Positions 49,443 to 58,346 of a stretch of 64,000 nt of DNA are shown here, piece by piece. The notes beneath the pieces are model-generated. The model was not told the DNA's origin, did not search any database, and saw only the letters and a program-made list of their open reading frames with translations. Each line of letters opens with the position of its first letter. Positions within the stretch are counted from its first letter, which is position 1. The DNA comes from Alcanivorax jadensis T9 (GTDB taxonomy: Bacteria > Pseudomonadota > Gammaproteobacteria > Pseudomonadales > Alcanivoracaceae): positions 186,001-250,000 of the forward strand of contig NZ_ARXU01000003.1 of assembly GCF_000756655.1 (NCBI RefSeq), read 5' to 3'. The translations under genes were made by a program, and so were the position numbers.

Positions 49443-50108
49443 ATGGCGCAGAATATTGTAATCACTGGTGCAAACCGGGGCATCGGCCTTGCACTGGCAA
49501 AACACTGGAAAGCCCGTGGCGAGCGGGTTTTGGCGGTGTGTCGTCAGGCGTCGACCGCGTTGCTAGACAGTGGCGTGGAGATTATTGATGGCGTGGACGT
49601 GAGCACCGCTGACGGGGTCAGTAACCTGATCAGCGCGCTGGGTAATACGTCGGTGGATATTCTCTACAACAATGCCGGGATCATGCTCAGCGAGACCGTG
49701 GACGAGATGGATTTCGAGCAGATCCTGCAACAGTTCGAGGTTAATACCCTGGGTCCGCTGCGGGTCACCATGGCGCTGCTGAACAACCTGCATCAAGGCA
49801 GCAAGGTGGGCCTGATGACTTCGCGGATGGGCTCTATTGCCGATAACAGCTCTGGGAAGAAGTACGGTTATCGCATCAGCAAAGCCGGCTTGAACGCAGC
49901 GGGTAAATCCCTGGCGCTGGACCTGCACGAACGCGGCATCGCCGTGGCTATTCTGCACCCGGGTTGGGTGCAGACCGACATGACCGGCAACAGCGGTAAC
50001 CTGACAGTGGACGAAGCGGCGTCAAATCTGATTACGCGGATGGATGAGCTGAGTCTGGAAAACAGCGGTACCTTTTGGCATTCCGATGGCAGTGTGTTGC
50101 CCTGGTAA
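49443..50108 (+). CDS. Short-chain dehydrogenase/reductase (carbonyl-reductase-like)
   Basis: 221 residues. Cofactor motif ITGANRGIG at 7-15, NNAG in ILYNNAGIM, a serine in LMTSRMGS and the active-site YGYRISKAGLN. The short size and the ILHPGWVQTDMTG end resemble the CsgA/YbbO-like group of NAD(P)H carbonyl reductases. AAAGGAGG sits 7 bases ahead of the ATG. Substrate not known. Confidence 0.85.
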   Translation: MAQNIVITGANRGIGLALAKHWKARGERVLAVCRQASTALLDSGVEIIDGVDVSTADGVSNLISALGNTSVDILYNNAGIMLSETVDEMDFEQILQQFEVNTLGPLRVTMALLNNLHQGSKVGLMTSRMGSIADNSSGKKYGYRISKAGLNAAGKSLALDLHERGIAVAILHPGWVQTDMTGNSGNLTVDEAASNLITRMDELSLENSGTFWHSDGSVLPW

Positions 50109-50174
50109 TTCGCTGTTGGCGTTCTGATTTGGGAAAACGTTTCAGCAAAGAGAGCGCAGCGTTTCCGGCTTTCG

Positions 50175-50240
50175 TTGGAGCTGTGCTTGCATGGCGAAGG
50201 GTTGGAGGGATGGTTCGCCATGCGAGCATAGCTCCTACAG
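50175..50240. repeat. GGAGCTGTGCTTGCATGGCGAA inverted repeat
   Basis: Arms TTGGAGCTGTGCTTGCATGG..CGAA and TTCGCCATGCGAGCATAGCT..CCTACA around a 15-bp loop, between two convergent genes. Confidence 0.78.
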
Positions 50241-50287
50241 GGGCGGCGAATAAGGCGTACGGGTTTTCTCTGTTCCTCTATGAAAAA

Positions 50288-50935
50288 TCACCCAAGAAGA
50301 AACGCATTTTCATAAAGCGCCGTCAGCCCCCGCTCCCGGAAAACCGGTTCGTGGTCGAGAATCATTTTTCTGGAAAGCGAGGCGACTGAGTAGTCGGCAC
50401 CATAAAGTGCTTTTATTTGCGGTTCGCCAACAGAAAACGGCGGACCATCCATTTCCTGTTGATCATATTCCAGTGTAATAAGTAGCTGCGGTGACTTGTC
50501 GGTGATTGTCAGTAGATGGCGAGCATAACGTGCGCGCATGGCCTCGGGCAGGGCGATCAGGGCAGCCCGGTCATAGATGGCATCCGGTGCCGCTATATCA
50601 CCGGACTGTAGCAGGAAGATGTCACCCTGAAAGACGCAGAGGTCGCCATGCTGGTAACGCTTGCCACCTTGCCAGTCGGTCATCACCGGCTGGCGATTCA
50701 ATGAGGCGAACAGGTCGGTGACGGCTTTATCAGACAGTTCGGCACCGATCACCCGGTAGCCTTTTTCCAGCAGATAGCCGATATCCAGGGTCTTGCCGCA
50801 CAGGGGAAGGAAGACGGTCTGACCGGCTTTCAACGCCAGTTCGTCGAGGTAACGCTGCAGTAATGGATGGACCTGCAGAAGATGAAATCCCAGTTCCGAG
50901 TTGTGCCATTTCTGATGCCAGAATTCCGGGTTCAT
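50288..50935 (-). CDS. tpm: Thiopurine S-methyltransferase
   Basis: 215 residues. N-terminal MNPEFWHQKWHNSELGFH, SAM-binding FLPLCGKTLDIGYLLEKGYRVIGAELS, and the later YDRAALIALPEAMRARYARHL and LLITLEYDQQEMDGPPFSV are diagnostic for bacterial TPMT. It S-methylates thiopurines and, in bacteria, methylates selenium or tellurium oxyanions for detoxification. The start at MNPEF is favoured over a longer frame by conservation. Confidence 0.93.
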   Translation of the reverse strand: MNPEFWHQKWHNSELGFHLLQVHPLLQRYLDELALKAGQTVFLPLCGKTLDIGYLLEKGYRVIGAELSDKAVTDLFASLNRQPVMTDWQGGKRYQHGDLCVFQGDIFLLQSGDIAAPDAIYDRAALIALPEAMRARYARHLLTITDKSPQLLITLEYDQQEMDGPPFSVGEPQIKALYGADYSVASLSRKMILDHEPVFRERGLTALYENAFLLG

Positions 50936-51035
50936 AGGGCCGCCTGTTGGTGAGCGTTCGCCTTCCATGCCAGGAAGGCTTGTGATCGTTTCTTGCGCTG
51001 GTAGGGTAGCTTTTTTTGCTCAGGGAAGGCAGGCC

Positions 51036-51632
51036 ATGACTCATGCAGCGCGTTTTCAGCACCGCCGTTATACCATTCGCCGAAAATTCTTCCGGCTTTT
51101 CGGTGATGCCTTTCATCTTTATACGGACACCGGAGAGCTGGCGCTATATTCCAACATGAAGCGCTTCCGCATCCGCGAGGACATTCGCCTGTATGCGGAT
51201 GAAAGCCAGGAGCAGGAACTGCTGCGTATCTCCACCCGCAGCATTTTCGATTTTGCCGGCGCCTATGACGTGCATGATTCACAGAACAATGAGCATGTGG
51301 GCACCTTACGGCGGGCGGGTTTCAAGTCGTCCTTTCTGCGCGACCACTGGACTTTCCTCGATAGCGAAGGCCAGGAAATCGGCACCCTGGAAGAAGACTC
51401 CATGCTCAAGGCACTGGTGCGTCGCTATATCGAAGTGTTGGCGTTCTTCTTTCCGCAGCACTACCACGCCAGTGTGGGCGACAAGCCTGTGGCGGAGTAC
51501 CGGCAACGGTTCAATCCCTTCATTCTGAAACTGGATGTGGATTTCAGTGCGGATCATGACGGGCGGCTGGATAAACGCCTGGGGATTGCCGCCGGAGTGC
51601 TGTTGTCCGCCATCGAAGGTCGACAGGAGTAA
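51036..51632 (+). CDS. LURP-one-related / scramblase-like protein
   Basis: 198 residues with the tubby-like beta-barrel pattern: YTIRRKFFRLFGDAFHLYT, LYSNMKRFRIREDIRLYADE, ISTRSIFDFAGAYDVHDSQ and VGTLRRAGFKSSFLRDHWTF. This is the LOR/YxjI-like family. Its proteins may bind lipids or nucleic acid; function is not established. No signal peptide. About 200 bp without features separates it from the next cluster. Confidence 0.75.
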   Translation: MTHAARFQHRRYTIRRKFFRLFGDAFHLYTDTGELALYSNMKRFRIREDIRLYADESQEQELLRISTRSIFDFAGAYDVHDSQNNEHVGTLRRAGFKSSFLRDHWTFLDSEGQEIGTLEEDSMLKALVRRYIEVLAFFFPQHYHASVGDKPVAEYRQRFNPFILKLDVDFSADHDGRLDKRLGIAAGVLLSAIEGRQE

Positions 51633-51831
51633 ACCATCCCGGACAAATATTGCTCGGTGACAGGGCAGTACTGGCCATGGGCTTTGATGGTCAAAAACGC
51701 AGGATGGCGACGCTTGACTGAGCAGGTCATGCCCATTGTGTTATCCATCGTTGCAGGGAATACGAGCTTGCCTGAAAAGCCGGAACCGGCCACTCTGTGG
51801 CCGCATCAGGAGGCGATGATCGGGGGCGGGG

Positions 51832-53004
51832 ATGGCGACAATTCTGTTTTGTTGGGAAATGGGTGAGGGCATGGGGCATCTGATGCCCGTGCGTAAAGTG
51901 CTCAAGGCTCTGGTAGAGCAAGGGCATGATCTGGTGGTTGCTGCGGTGGAGGTGCACACGGCCCGTCGGGTATTGGGTTCTTTTAGCAAGTCCATTGTCC
52001 AGGCTCCCTCCCAGGTTGATAAGCGCTACCCCTTGGGGCGCCCAGCGGAAGGTGTTGCTGACTTGCTTTCGCTCAATGGTTTCGCCGATAACGCGAGTCT
52101 CAAGGGTCGGCATCATGCCTGGTGCCAGCTGGCGACATTGTTCAAACCTGACCTGGTGATAACAGAGCACAGCCCCGGGGCCTTGCTGATGGCAAGAGCC
52201 TTGCGTATCCCGGTTGTCCATGTGGGAACCGGTTTTACCCTGCCCCCTGAGCAGTTCCCAATGTGTTTCCCCGGTTTTGCTGTTGGCGACAATGGCAAGC
52301 GTGAACAGCGCCACCTGGATGTGTTCAACAAACTGATTGGCAGCTCGGGTGGGCAGCCCTTGAACCACCTTCACGAGCTCTTTAACAGTGTTGCGGGTCG
52401 ATACCTGCTGAGTTTTGCGGAGTTGGATCACCTTGGTCCTCGGGATGGCGTTCCTTATATGGGAGTGGAAGTGCCCGAAGATGGTGAGCGTCCCGTCTGG
52501 CCAGATGCCGGCCAGCATCAGGTGTTCGCGTATCTGAAGCCGTTTGCAGCACTGGAGGGATTCCTGACGGCAGTAAATGCTTTGAAACTGTCTCTTTTGC
52601 TGGTTCCGGACCGCATTGACCCTGCTATTTTGCGTCGGCATAAAAGTTCCAATATCCGGGTTGTGGAGGGGCGGCAAAGTATGAAGTCGGTAACTCGTGA
52701 CGCGGACCTGATCGTTTGCAACGGCAATCATGGTACGGCCGCTGCGGCAATGCTTGGCGGAGTTCCCTCACTGTCTTTCCCTCTGCACCAGGAGCAGGAG
52801 GCCTGCGCCCGCAGGGTGGCCAGCTCCAGCCTGGGTGCCATGCTCCCGGTTAAAGACGGCAAGGCCATTCCCCCTCTCCTGGAAACAATGTTGCGTAGCC
52901 GCGCCATGCAGGAATCCTGCGGCAAAGCCGCCTCCCGGTATCAGGGTTTTGATTATCAAGACAGTGTTAACCGCATGGTCCGGGAAATCGGAGCGTTGCT
53001 GTGA
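51832..53004 (+). CDS. UGT/MGT-like glycosyltransferase (GT1 fold), first copy
   Basis: 390 residues. N-terminal CWEMGEGMGHLMPVRKVLKAL is the acceptor-side Rossmann start of GT1 enzymes (GHxxP). The C-terminal donor-side segment NGNHGTAAAAMLGGVPSLSF then PLHQEQ corresponds to the UGT motif, with a terminal EQ for the sugar. No signal peptide, so cytoplasmic. It probably transfers a sugar to a small or lipid acceptor. It is a paralogue of the gene at 58347, at the other end of the cluster. The stop overlaps the next ATG by one base. Confidence 0.82.
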   Translation: MATILFCWEMGEGMGHLMPVRKVLKALVEQGHDLVVAAVEVHTARRVLGSFSKSIVQAPSQVDKRYPLGRPAEGVADLLSLNGFADNASLKGRHHAWCQLATLFKPDLVITEHSPGALLMARALRIPVVHVGTGFTLPPEQFPMCFPGFAVGDNGKREQRHLDVFNKLIGSSGGQPLNHLHELFNSVAGRYLLSFAELDHLGPRDGVPYMGVEVPEDGERPVWPDAGQHQVFAYLKPFAALEGFLTAVNALKLSLLLVPDRIDPAILRRHKSSNIRVVEGRQSMKSVTRDADLIVCNGNHGTAAAAMLGGVPSLSFPLHQEQEACARRVASSSLGAMLPVKDGKAIPPLLETMLRSRAMQESCGKAASRYQGFDYQDSVNRMVREIGALL

Positions 53005-54461
53005 TGAAGCGGCGGGAATTCATTCGCGATGTGGCTCTAAGTTTGTCGCTGTCACCGGTGGCATTGCTTTCTGGTTGCCAGAGAAAACTCTCTGCGGAGT
53101 TTGTCATCGTCGGCTCCGGCCCTGCGGGCATAGCCCTGGCTGACAGCCTGGCCCAGGCGGGGCGGCAAGTGTTGGTGCTGGAAGGAGGGGCAGCAGAGCC
53201 TGATCGGGCGTTACAGGACATGCATGCTGTCGAAGCGGGCAAGTGGGGCCTGGCCTATAACTTTGGCTGGGCAACCCAGCGACTACTGGGCGGAACCACC
53301 AACCTCTGGCAGAGCCATTCGCCGCGCCCCCTGGAGCAGGAACTGCACGCTGCCAGCTTGCGTGGGGTGGGGAAGGACTGGCCCTTTTCCATGGACAGCC
53401 TGACGCCCTGGTTGCAGTCGGCCGAGCAATGGCTGCATGTGCGTCCGTCCGAGCCGGCCATGAATCCGGCCTTGCCAGTCAATCCTTTCATTGCCAGCAG
53501 CGAAGGGCTTCGCAAGCTGTTGACCGGAGCGGGGTATCAGCACCTGGAAGCCGGTGCCTACGGCATGGTTCACCATGAAGGGATGGATGCGCTGCGATTA
53601 CTGGAAGACGGAGAAATTGACCGCGTGGCCGGGTTGAACACGGTTGCCCTGAAAGATCGCACTACGGTTCGCCGTATCCGCATGAGCGGCGGGCGGGCCG
53701 TGGCGCTGGAATGTGCCGACCGGGAGGGCAAGCCGCTGGAGGTGGAGGCCGGTACGGTGATTCTCTGTGGTGGTGGCGTGCAGACCCCCAGGCTGCTGTG
53801 GAACAGCGCCAGCAGCAACGGCGGAGCGGCACCGGGCAATCATAGCGATTGGCTGGGTGCAGGCTTTATGGAGCATCCCGGGCAACAGATTTATGGGCGC
53901 CGGGAGAAAGCGTTGTTGCCGCAAGGGGCAACGGAGACTCATTTGCATGTCCGCGACATGCTCCATGACCCGGCCTATGACGGCATCCGGGGAACGCTTT
54001 TCCATGTGGGGCTCAAACCCGGGCCGCAGGGCTCGGAGTTCACCATGGTCGAGGTATTGTTTGAGCAGGAAGCCAGCAGACAAAACCGTATTCTGCCCGG
54101 CCAGAAGACCGATGCCCTGGGTGACCCCCTGCCCAGGGTTGATTATCGCCTCACCGCTGAAGACCGCCGCACCATCAAGGTCGGAAGTGATCTGCAGCGC
54201 CAGCTTGCTGAAGCAGTGGGAAGTGTCGACAAGCAAACCGCACTGAGGCCCGGATCGCATCATCTGATGGGGGCGACACGCCTTTCGCTGGACCCCCGCG
54301 ATGGTGTGGTGGATGCCAACCTGAAAGTCTGGGGTACCGAAAACCTGTATGTGGCTGGCAGCAGTGTCCTCCCCAGCGGGATGACTGTCCCTCCAACCCT
54401 TATTCTGACAGCGTTGAGTCAGCGCCTGGGGGCGCTCCTTTCGAAACAGAAAAAGCAATGA
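53004..54461 (+). CDS. GMC-type FAD oxidoreductase, predicted lipoprotein
   Basis: 485 residues. N-terminus MKRREFIRDVALSLSLSPVALLSGC has a twin arginine and a lipobox, so it may be exported folded and lipid-anchored. FAD motif VIVGSGPAGIALADSLAQAG follows; GGTTNLWQSHSPRP is the second FAD contact. The C-terminal catalytic region is PGSHHLMGATRL and NLYVAGSSVLPSGM. GMC enzymes oxidise alcohols, sugars or sterols. Coupled to the upstream glycosyltransferase. The substrate is unknown. Confidence 0.87.
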   Translation: MKRREFIRDVALSLSLSPVALLSGCQRKLSAEFVIVGSGPAGIALADSLAQAGRQVLVLEGGAAEPDRALQDMHAVEAGKWGLAYNFGWATQRLLGGTTNLWQSHSPRPLEQELHAASLRGVGKDWPFSMDSLTPWLQSAEQWLHVRPSEPAMNPALPVNPFIASSEGLRKLLTGAGYQHLEAGAYGMVHHEGMDALRLLEDGEIDRVAGLNTVALKDRTTVRRIRMSGGRAVALECADREGKPLEVEAGTVILCGGGVQTPRLLWNSASSNGGAAPGNHSDWLGAGFMEHPGQQIYGRREKALLPQGATETHLHVRDMLHDPAYDGIRGTLFHVGLKPGPQGSEFTMVEVLFEQEASRQNRILPGQKTDALGDPLPRVDYRLTAEDRRTIKVGSDLQRQLAEAVGSVDKQTALRPGSHHLMGATRLSLDPRDGVVDANLKVWGTENLYVAGSSVLPSGMTVPPTLILTALSQRLGALLSKQKKQ

Positions 54462-54590
54462 ACTTAATTCATTCCGATGTTTTTATGCGAACCATTTCAC
54501 ATTGTTGGAAAAGTGACCTAATATCGTGACGAAATGTAAAAAAGCGGCCAAGGATTAACGGCCAGACTCTGGGGTTGATGGGGGAAAATC

Positions 54591-55817
54591 ATGTCTTTAT
54601 TTAGTCGACAGCCGCTGGCTGCTGCTATTCGTGCGTCTATGCTTGGTGGTTTCGCCATCATTGCCAGCCCTTCATACGCTGGTTTCACCGAAGTGACCGA
54701 AAACAATCCGTTCGATGCTATTACCTCTGGCACAGTAATGCCGTCCCTGACTTTGCAGGATTTTGATGATGATGGTGATCTCGAGGCCGTTGTCTTCCAT
54801 GCTGCGGACGCTGACAGTTTTCCCTATTACGGCAGTGATATCAGCTTTTATGAAAATACCGGCTCTGCCCAGAGTGCCGAATTCACCCAGGTCGCCGACG
54901 TTCCCATCTCCGGTTACGGTGGTGATACCTTCGAGGTAAACCCGTTTGCGAATTCCTGGACCTATAGCTCCTATGGCCACCCGGTGGCTGCTGGCGATCT
55001 GGATGGCGACGGGGATGCCGACTTTATTGGCGGTTCCAACACCTCTAGCGTGGAAATGTGGTTTGGGGTCACGACTACGGATGCCTATGGCGTAGCCACT
55101 AGCCTGGCCGACGGCTACCACAACGGCACGTATTACTGGTTTGACAGTCCCTATTACGGCCAGGGCCTGGTGCCTTATCTGGACGAATACGGCGGATATG
55201 CCTCAGCGGTACCTTTGGATATTGATGGTGATGACGATATGGACCTTGTCGTCATGGATAACCAGTTTGTTCGTGTCTATCAGAATAACGGCAGTATCGA
55301 TGGCGTGGTTCAGCTGAATGAACTCACCGGCAGCAATAACCCCTTTTATGCGGGTGCTTCCAACAGCGTTTATATGGGTATCCCGGATGATATTCCTGCA
55401 CTGAATCATTCAGAACACTACGGCGCCCCTCTGGCCGCCGGCGATGTGGATAACGACGGCGATACGGATGTCATCGTGGGGGTGCGTAACGGACCCGGGG
55501 ATATGCTCTTGTTCGTGAACACCGGCACTGCTGGCATGGCCGTGTTTGAGCAACAAGCTGACGCCTCCCTGGACGTATCCACCGACATTTATGCCGCCCC
55601 GGTGATGGCCGATATCGATAACGACAATGATGACGATCTGGTCGTTGCTGAACAGCAGGCCAGTGGAGCTTCGTCTTATCGACTGTTCCTGAATGATGGC
55701 GCTGGTGCTACGGCGAACGAAAATAACACAGGAAATAGCAGCAGCTCGTCAGGTGGTGCTGTCGGTGGATTGCTTATCGGGCTGTCTTTGTTGCTGCTGC
55801 GTCGTCGTCGGCGTTAA
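54591..55817 (+). CDS. FG-GAP/VCBS repeat protein with GlyGly-CTERM-like tail, copy 1
   Basis: 408 residues. Signal peptide to about residue 30 (SPSYAG). The mature part contains several Ca-binding loops: FDDDGDLEAVVFH, LDGDGDADFIGG, IDGDDDMDLVVMD, VDNDGDTDVIVGV and IDNDNDDDLVVAE, the pattern of FG-GAP/VCBS beta-propellers. The C-terminus SSSSGGAVGGLLIGLSLLLL ending RRRRR is a Gly-Gly, hydrophobic, basic sorting signal, like GlyGly-CTERM processed by rhombosortase. Paralogue of the next gene. Confidence 0.85.
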   Translation: MSLFSRQPLAAAIRASMLGGFAIIASPSYAGFTEVTENNPFDAITSGTVMPSLTLQDFDDDGDLEAVVFHAADADSFPYYGSDISFYENTGSAQSAEFTQVADVPISGYGGDTFEVNPFANSWTYSSYGHPVAAGDLDGDGDADFIGGSNTSSVEMWFGVTTTDAYGVATSLADGYHNGTYYWFDSPYYGQGLVPYLDEYGGYASAVPLDIDGDDDMDLVVMDNQFVRVYQNNGSIDGVVQLNELTGSNNPFYAGASNSVYMGIPDDIPALNHSEHYGAPLAAGDVDNDGDTDVIVGVRNGPGDMLLFVNTGTAGMAVFEQQADASLDVSTDIYAAPVMADIDNDNDDDLVVAEQQASGASSYRLFLNDGAGATANENNTGNSSSSSGGAVGGLLIGLSLLLLRRRRR

Positions 55818-55823
55818 CGCTAT

Positions 55824-55852
55824 ACAGCCCGGTTTCTGCCGGGTTGTTATTT
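55824..55852 (+). terminator. Short hairpin between the two FG-GAP genes
   Basis: AGCCCGG-TTTCT-GCCGGGTT followed by GTTATTTAT; a weak terminator or attenuator 7 bp after the first stop codon, letting the two paralogues be expressed at different levels. Confidence 0.5.
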
Positions 55853-55877
55853 ATCGGATACATAAAAGGAGATATTC

Positions 55878-57113
55878 ATGAAGAAATTTCAACGTCGCCG
55901 TCTTGCCGTGGCTGTCGCAGCCTCCGTCGGCCTTGTCGGGGTCGCTAACGCCGCTTTCGAGGAAGTGACCGAAGCCAATCCGTTTGACGCTATTACGTCC
56001 ACCGGTGGAAACCCGTCGCTGGTGATGATGGATCTGGATAATGATGGCGATAAAGATGCTGTCCTTTTCCATAATTATCAGAATGACAACTACCCATATA
56101 GCTATGGCGGAACCAGTGTCTGGGAAAATATCGGTAGTGCAACCGCGCCAGAGTTTTCTCATGTCCCTGATGTGAGCTATGCCGGCCCCGGTTATGCGGG
56201 TCAGGACATCGCAGTGAGCCCTTTTGCGGATGATTATGACCGCTATTATGGCCACCCGGTGTCCGCTGCCGACCTGGAAGGTGATGGTGATCTGGATTTC
56301 TTCGGTGGGCAGGACTGCGCCTATAGCAGCGCCCAGCTTTCTTTCGCCGAAGTTGAGAGCGATGAAAGTGGGGTTGTCACCGGTGTGACCCATTATCCGT
56401 TCACGTACAGTGGTGGTGGGTATGGCTCCAGTGCCAATCCGTTTTACGGTAATGTGCTGGCACCGAGCGCCGCCTACGCTGGCTGTGGATCTGTAAGCTT
56501 TGCTGCCGGGGATCTTGATAACGATAGCAAGATCGACATCGTCAGTGTGGATGAAGATACGTTGCGCGTATTCATGAATACGTCTATGACTGTCGAAACC
56601 ACCCCCTATACTTTCATGGATCTTGGTGCCAACAGCCCATTGGTGGAAGCCAGTGCCTTGACGGCGCCCTATTACGGCGCCCCGGCTGTCCTTCACGATG
56701 TGGATGCCGACGGTGATCTGGATCTGGTGATGGGCACTGTTTCCGCTGCACCACTACGCCTTTTCATCAACGAGGGCACGGCCTCCACGGCAGATTTTGT
56801 CGAGGTCGAAGATACGTCCGGCAGCCTGGATGTGACCTCCACCGGTTGGGCTGCGCCCACCTTTGCCGACATGGATGGTGACGGCAAGGATGATCTGATT
56901 GTCGTAGAGTTGAATATGTCTGAGCCAGAACTCCAGCCTAGACAGTCTGAGAGACGGATTTCTTTGGAAGGCTCGCAAAGCATTCGTTATTTCCGCAATA
57001 CTAGCGCGGATGACAGTGTTGCTGCGGAAGAGTCTTCTTCTAACGGCGGTTCCCTGGGTATCGCTGCTGTGTTGATGGGCATGCTGTTTGGGCTGCGTCG
57101 CCGCCGTCGCTAA
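55878..57113 (+). CDS. FG-GAP/VCBS repeat protein with GlyGly-CTERM-like tail, copy 2
   Basis: 411 residues. Signal peptide MKKFQRRRLAVAVAASVGLVGVANA. It shares with copy 1 the first mature segment EEVTEANPFDAITS and YYGHPVSAADLEGDGDLDFFGG. Ca-binding loops include LDNDGDKDAVLFH, LDNDSKIDIVSVD, VDADGDLDLVMG and MDGDGKDDLIVVE. C-terminus SNGGSLGIAAVLMGMLFGLR ending RRRRR. It probably folds as an exported propeller on the outer surface or is released. AAAGGAGA precedes the ATG. A strong terminator follows. Confidence 0.85.
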   Translation: MKKFQRRRLAVAVAASVGLVGVANAAFEEVTEANPFDAITSTGGNPSLVMMDLDNDGDKDAVLFHNYQNDNYPYSYGGTSVWENIGSATAPEFSHVPDVSYAGPGYAGQDIAVSPFADDYDRYYGHPVSAADLEGDGDLDFFGGQDCAYSSAQLSFAEVESDESGVVTGVTHYPFTYSGGGYGSSANPFYGNVLAPSAAYAGCGSVSFAAGDLDNDSKIDIVSVDEDTLRVFMNTSMTVETTPYTFMDLGANSPLVEASALTAPYYGAPAVLHDVDADGDLDLVMGTVSAAPLRLFINEGTASTADFVEVEDTSGSLDVTSTGWAAPTFADMDGDGKDDLIVVELNMSEPELQPRQSERRISLEGSQSIRYFRNTSADDSVAAEESSSNGGSLGIAAVLMGMLFGLRRRRR

Positions 57114-57131
57114 GCCTTGGTCCCTCAAATA

Positions 57132-57165
57132 GAAGCGCCCGGGTTTTGCCCGGGCGCTTTTTTTT
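57132..57165 (+). terminator. Rho-independent terminator after FG-GAP copy 2
   Basis: AGCGCCCGGG-TTTT-GCCCGGGCGCT then eight T. It splits the 51.8-59.5 kb cluster into at least two transcripts. Confidence 0.93.
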
Positions 57166-57209
57166 CGTCTCAGGCATGATGAAGCAAACGCTAATAGGTT
57201 GAGTGATCC

Positions 57210-58340
57210 ATGTCTTTTATTGCTATTTGCGGCACTGGCTTTATCGGAGTCGGCCTGGCTTTGGCCTTGGAACGGCATCCCCGGCTGAAGGTCAGCCAAG
57301 TATATACGCGCCGCCCGGTGCGCGAGGTAGAGCATCCATTCCCGGAGGTTCTTACTAATGACCGTGAAAAGCTTCTTTCAGGCTGCGACTTGCTGGTGGA
57401 ATGCAGTGGCGATGTCTTGCTTGCCAGTGAGATTGTCGCTGCCGCGCATCAACGCGGGATTCCTGTTGTCACCATGAATTCGGAATTTCACGTTACTGTT
57501 GGCAGTGCCTTTGTGGACACGGGCTATCTCACGGAAGCGGAAGGGGACCAGCCGGGCAGTTTGGCAGCACTGAATGAAAAAGTGACGGCCATGGGATTTC
57601 GGCCGGTGGTCTTCGGAAATATCAAAGGGTTCCTCAACACGAAACCATCCCGTGAGGATATGGTTTTCTGGTCAGAAAAGCAGGGGATCAGCCTTCCTCA
57701 GGTCACCGCCTTTACCGATGGCACCAAGATTCAGATTGAACAGGCTCTGGTGGCCAATGGGCTGGGCGCAAATCTGCTACGTTCAGGCATGATGGGGCCG
57801 GATTCCCCCGACCTGGAGGCGGCGGCAAAGCAGCTGGCGGAGATGGCAGAAGAGCACGAAGCCGGGCCAGTGAGTGACTATGTGCTTAATGCCGGTGGTC
57901 CTGCCGGGGTGTTTGTTGTTGCACGCCATGATGCGGAACAACAGCGCTTTCTCAAATATCTCAAGTTGGGTGAGGGGCCTTACTACTTTTTGCTGCAACC
58001 CTTTCACCTTTGTCACCTGGAAATGGTGGGAACGATAGAGGCCGTTCTGAATGGCAGGCAACCCCTGTTGAATAATGGAAGAAAACCCTCTGTCGGAGTG
58101 TGTGCGATCGCAAAGGCCGACATGGAATCTGGAGACATTGTGACGCGAGCCTTGGGGAGTTTTGTGTTCCGGGGCGAGACCCTTCCCTTTGAGCAACATC
58201 GTGATTTTGTGCCGATAGGGTTGCTGCAGGATTGCCAGCTGATCGATACCATTCGCGAAGGCGACAGGGTTCGCTGGGATCATGTAACGGTGCCAGATTC
58301 ACTGGCGCTGCGCCTTTTCAATACCTTGCTGGAAGAGTGA
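57210..58340 (+). CDS. Homoserine-dehydrogenase-like NAD(P)-dependent oxidoreductase with SAF domain
   Basis: 376 residues. NAD(P) fold AICGTGFIGVGLALALE at the N-terminus, then LLVECSGDVLLASEIVAAA, VVTMNSEFHVTVGSAF, and FTDGTKIQIEQALVANGLGA, conserved in COG4091 proteins. The C-terminal 100 residues (about 285-376, GVCAIAKADMESGDIVTRAL) form a SAF-type domain. The group includes enzymes acting on branched sugar acids such as apionate, as well as uncharacterised members. It lies 7 bp before the second glycosyltransferase gene. Confidence 0.82.
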   Translation: MSFIAICGTGFIGVGLALALERHPRLKVSQVYTRRPVREVEHPFPEVLTNDREKLLSGCDLLVECSGDVLLASEIVAAAHQRGIPVVTMNSEFHVTVGSAFVDTGYLTEAEGDQPGSLAALNEKVTAMGFRPVVFGNIKGFLNTKPSREDMVFWSEKQGISLPQVTAFTDGTKIQIEQALVANGLGANLLRSGMMGPDSPDLEAAAKQLAEMAEEHEAGPVSDYVLNAGGPAGVFVVARHDAEQQRFLKYLKLGEGPYYFLLQPFHLCHLEMVGTIEAVLNGRQPLLNNGRKPSVGVCAIAKADMESGDIVTRALGSFVFRGETLPFEQHRDFVPIGLLQDCQLIDTIREGDRVRWDHVTVPDSLALRLFNTLLEE

Positions 58341-58346
58341 TAAAAG

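Noticed and set aside
51657-51866. A 69-residue frame before the first glycosyltransferase
   Set aside because: Overlaps the real start in another frame and has no motif.
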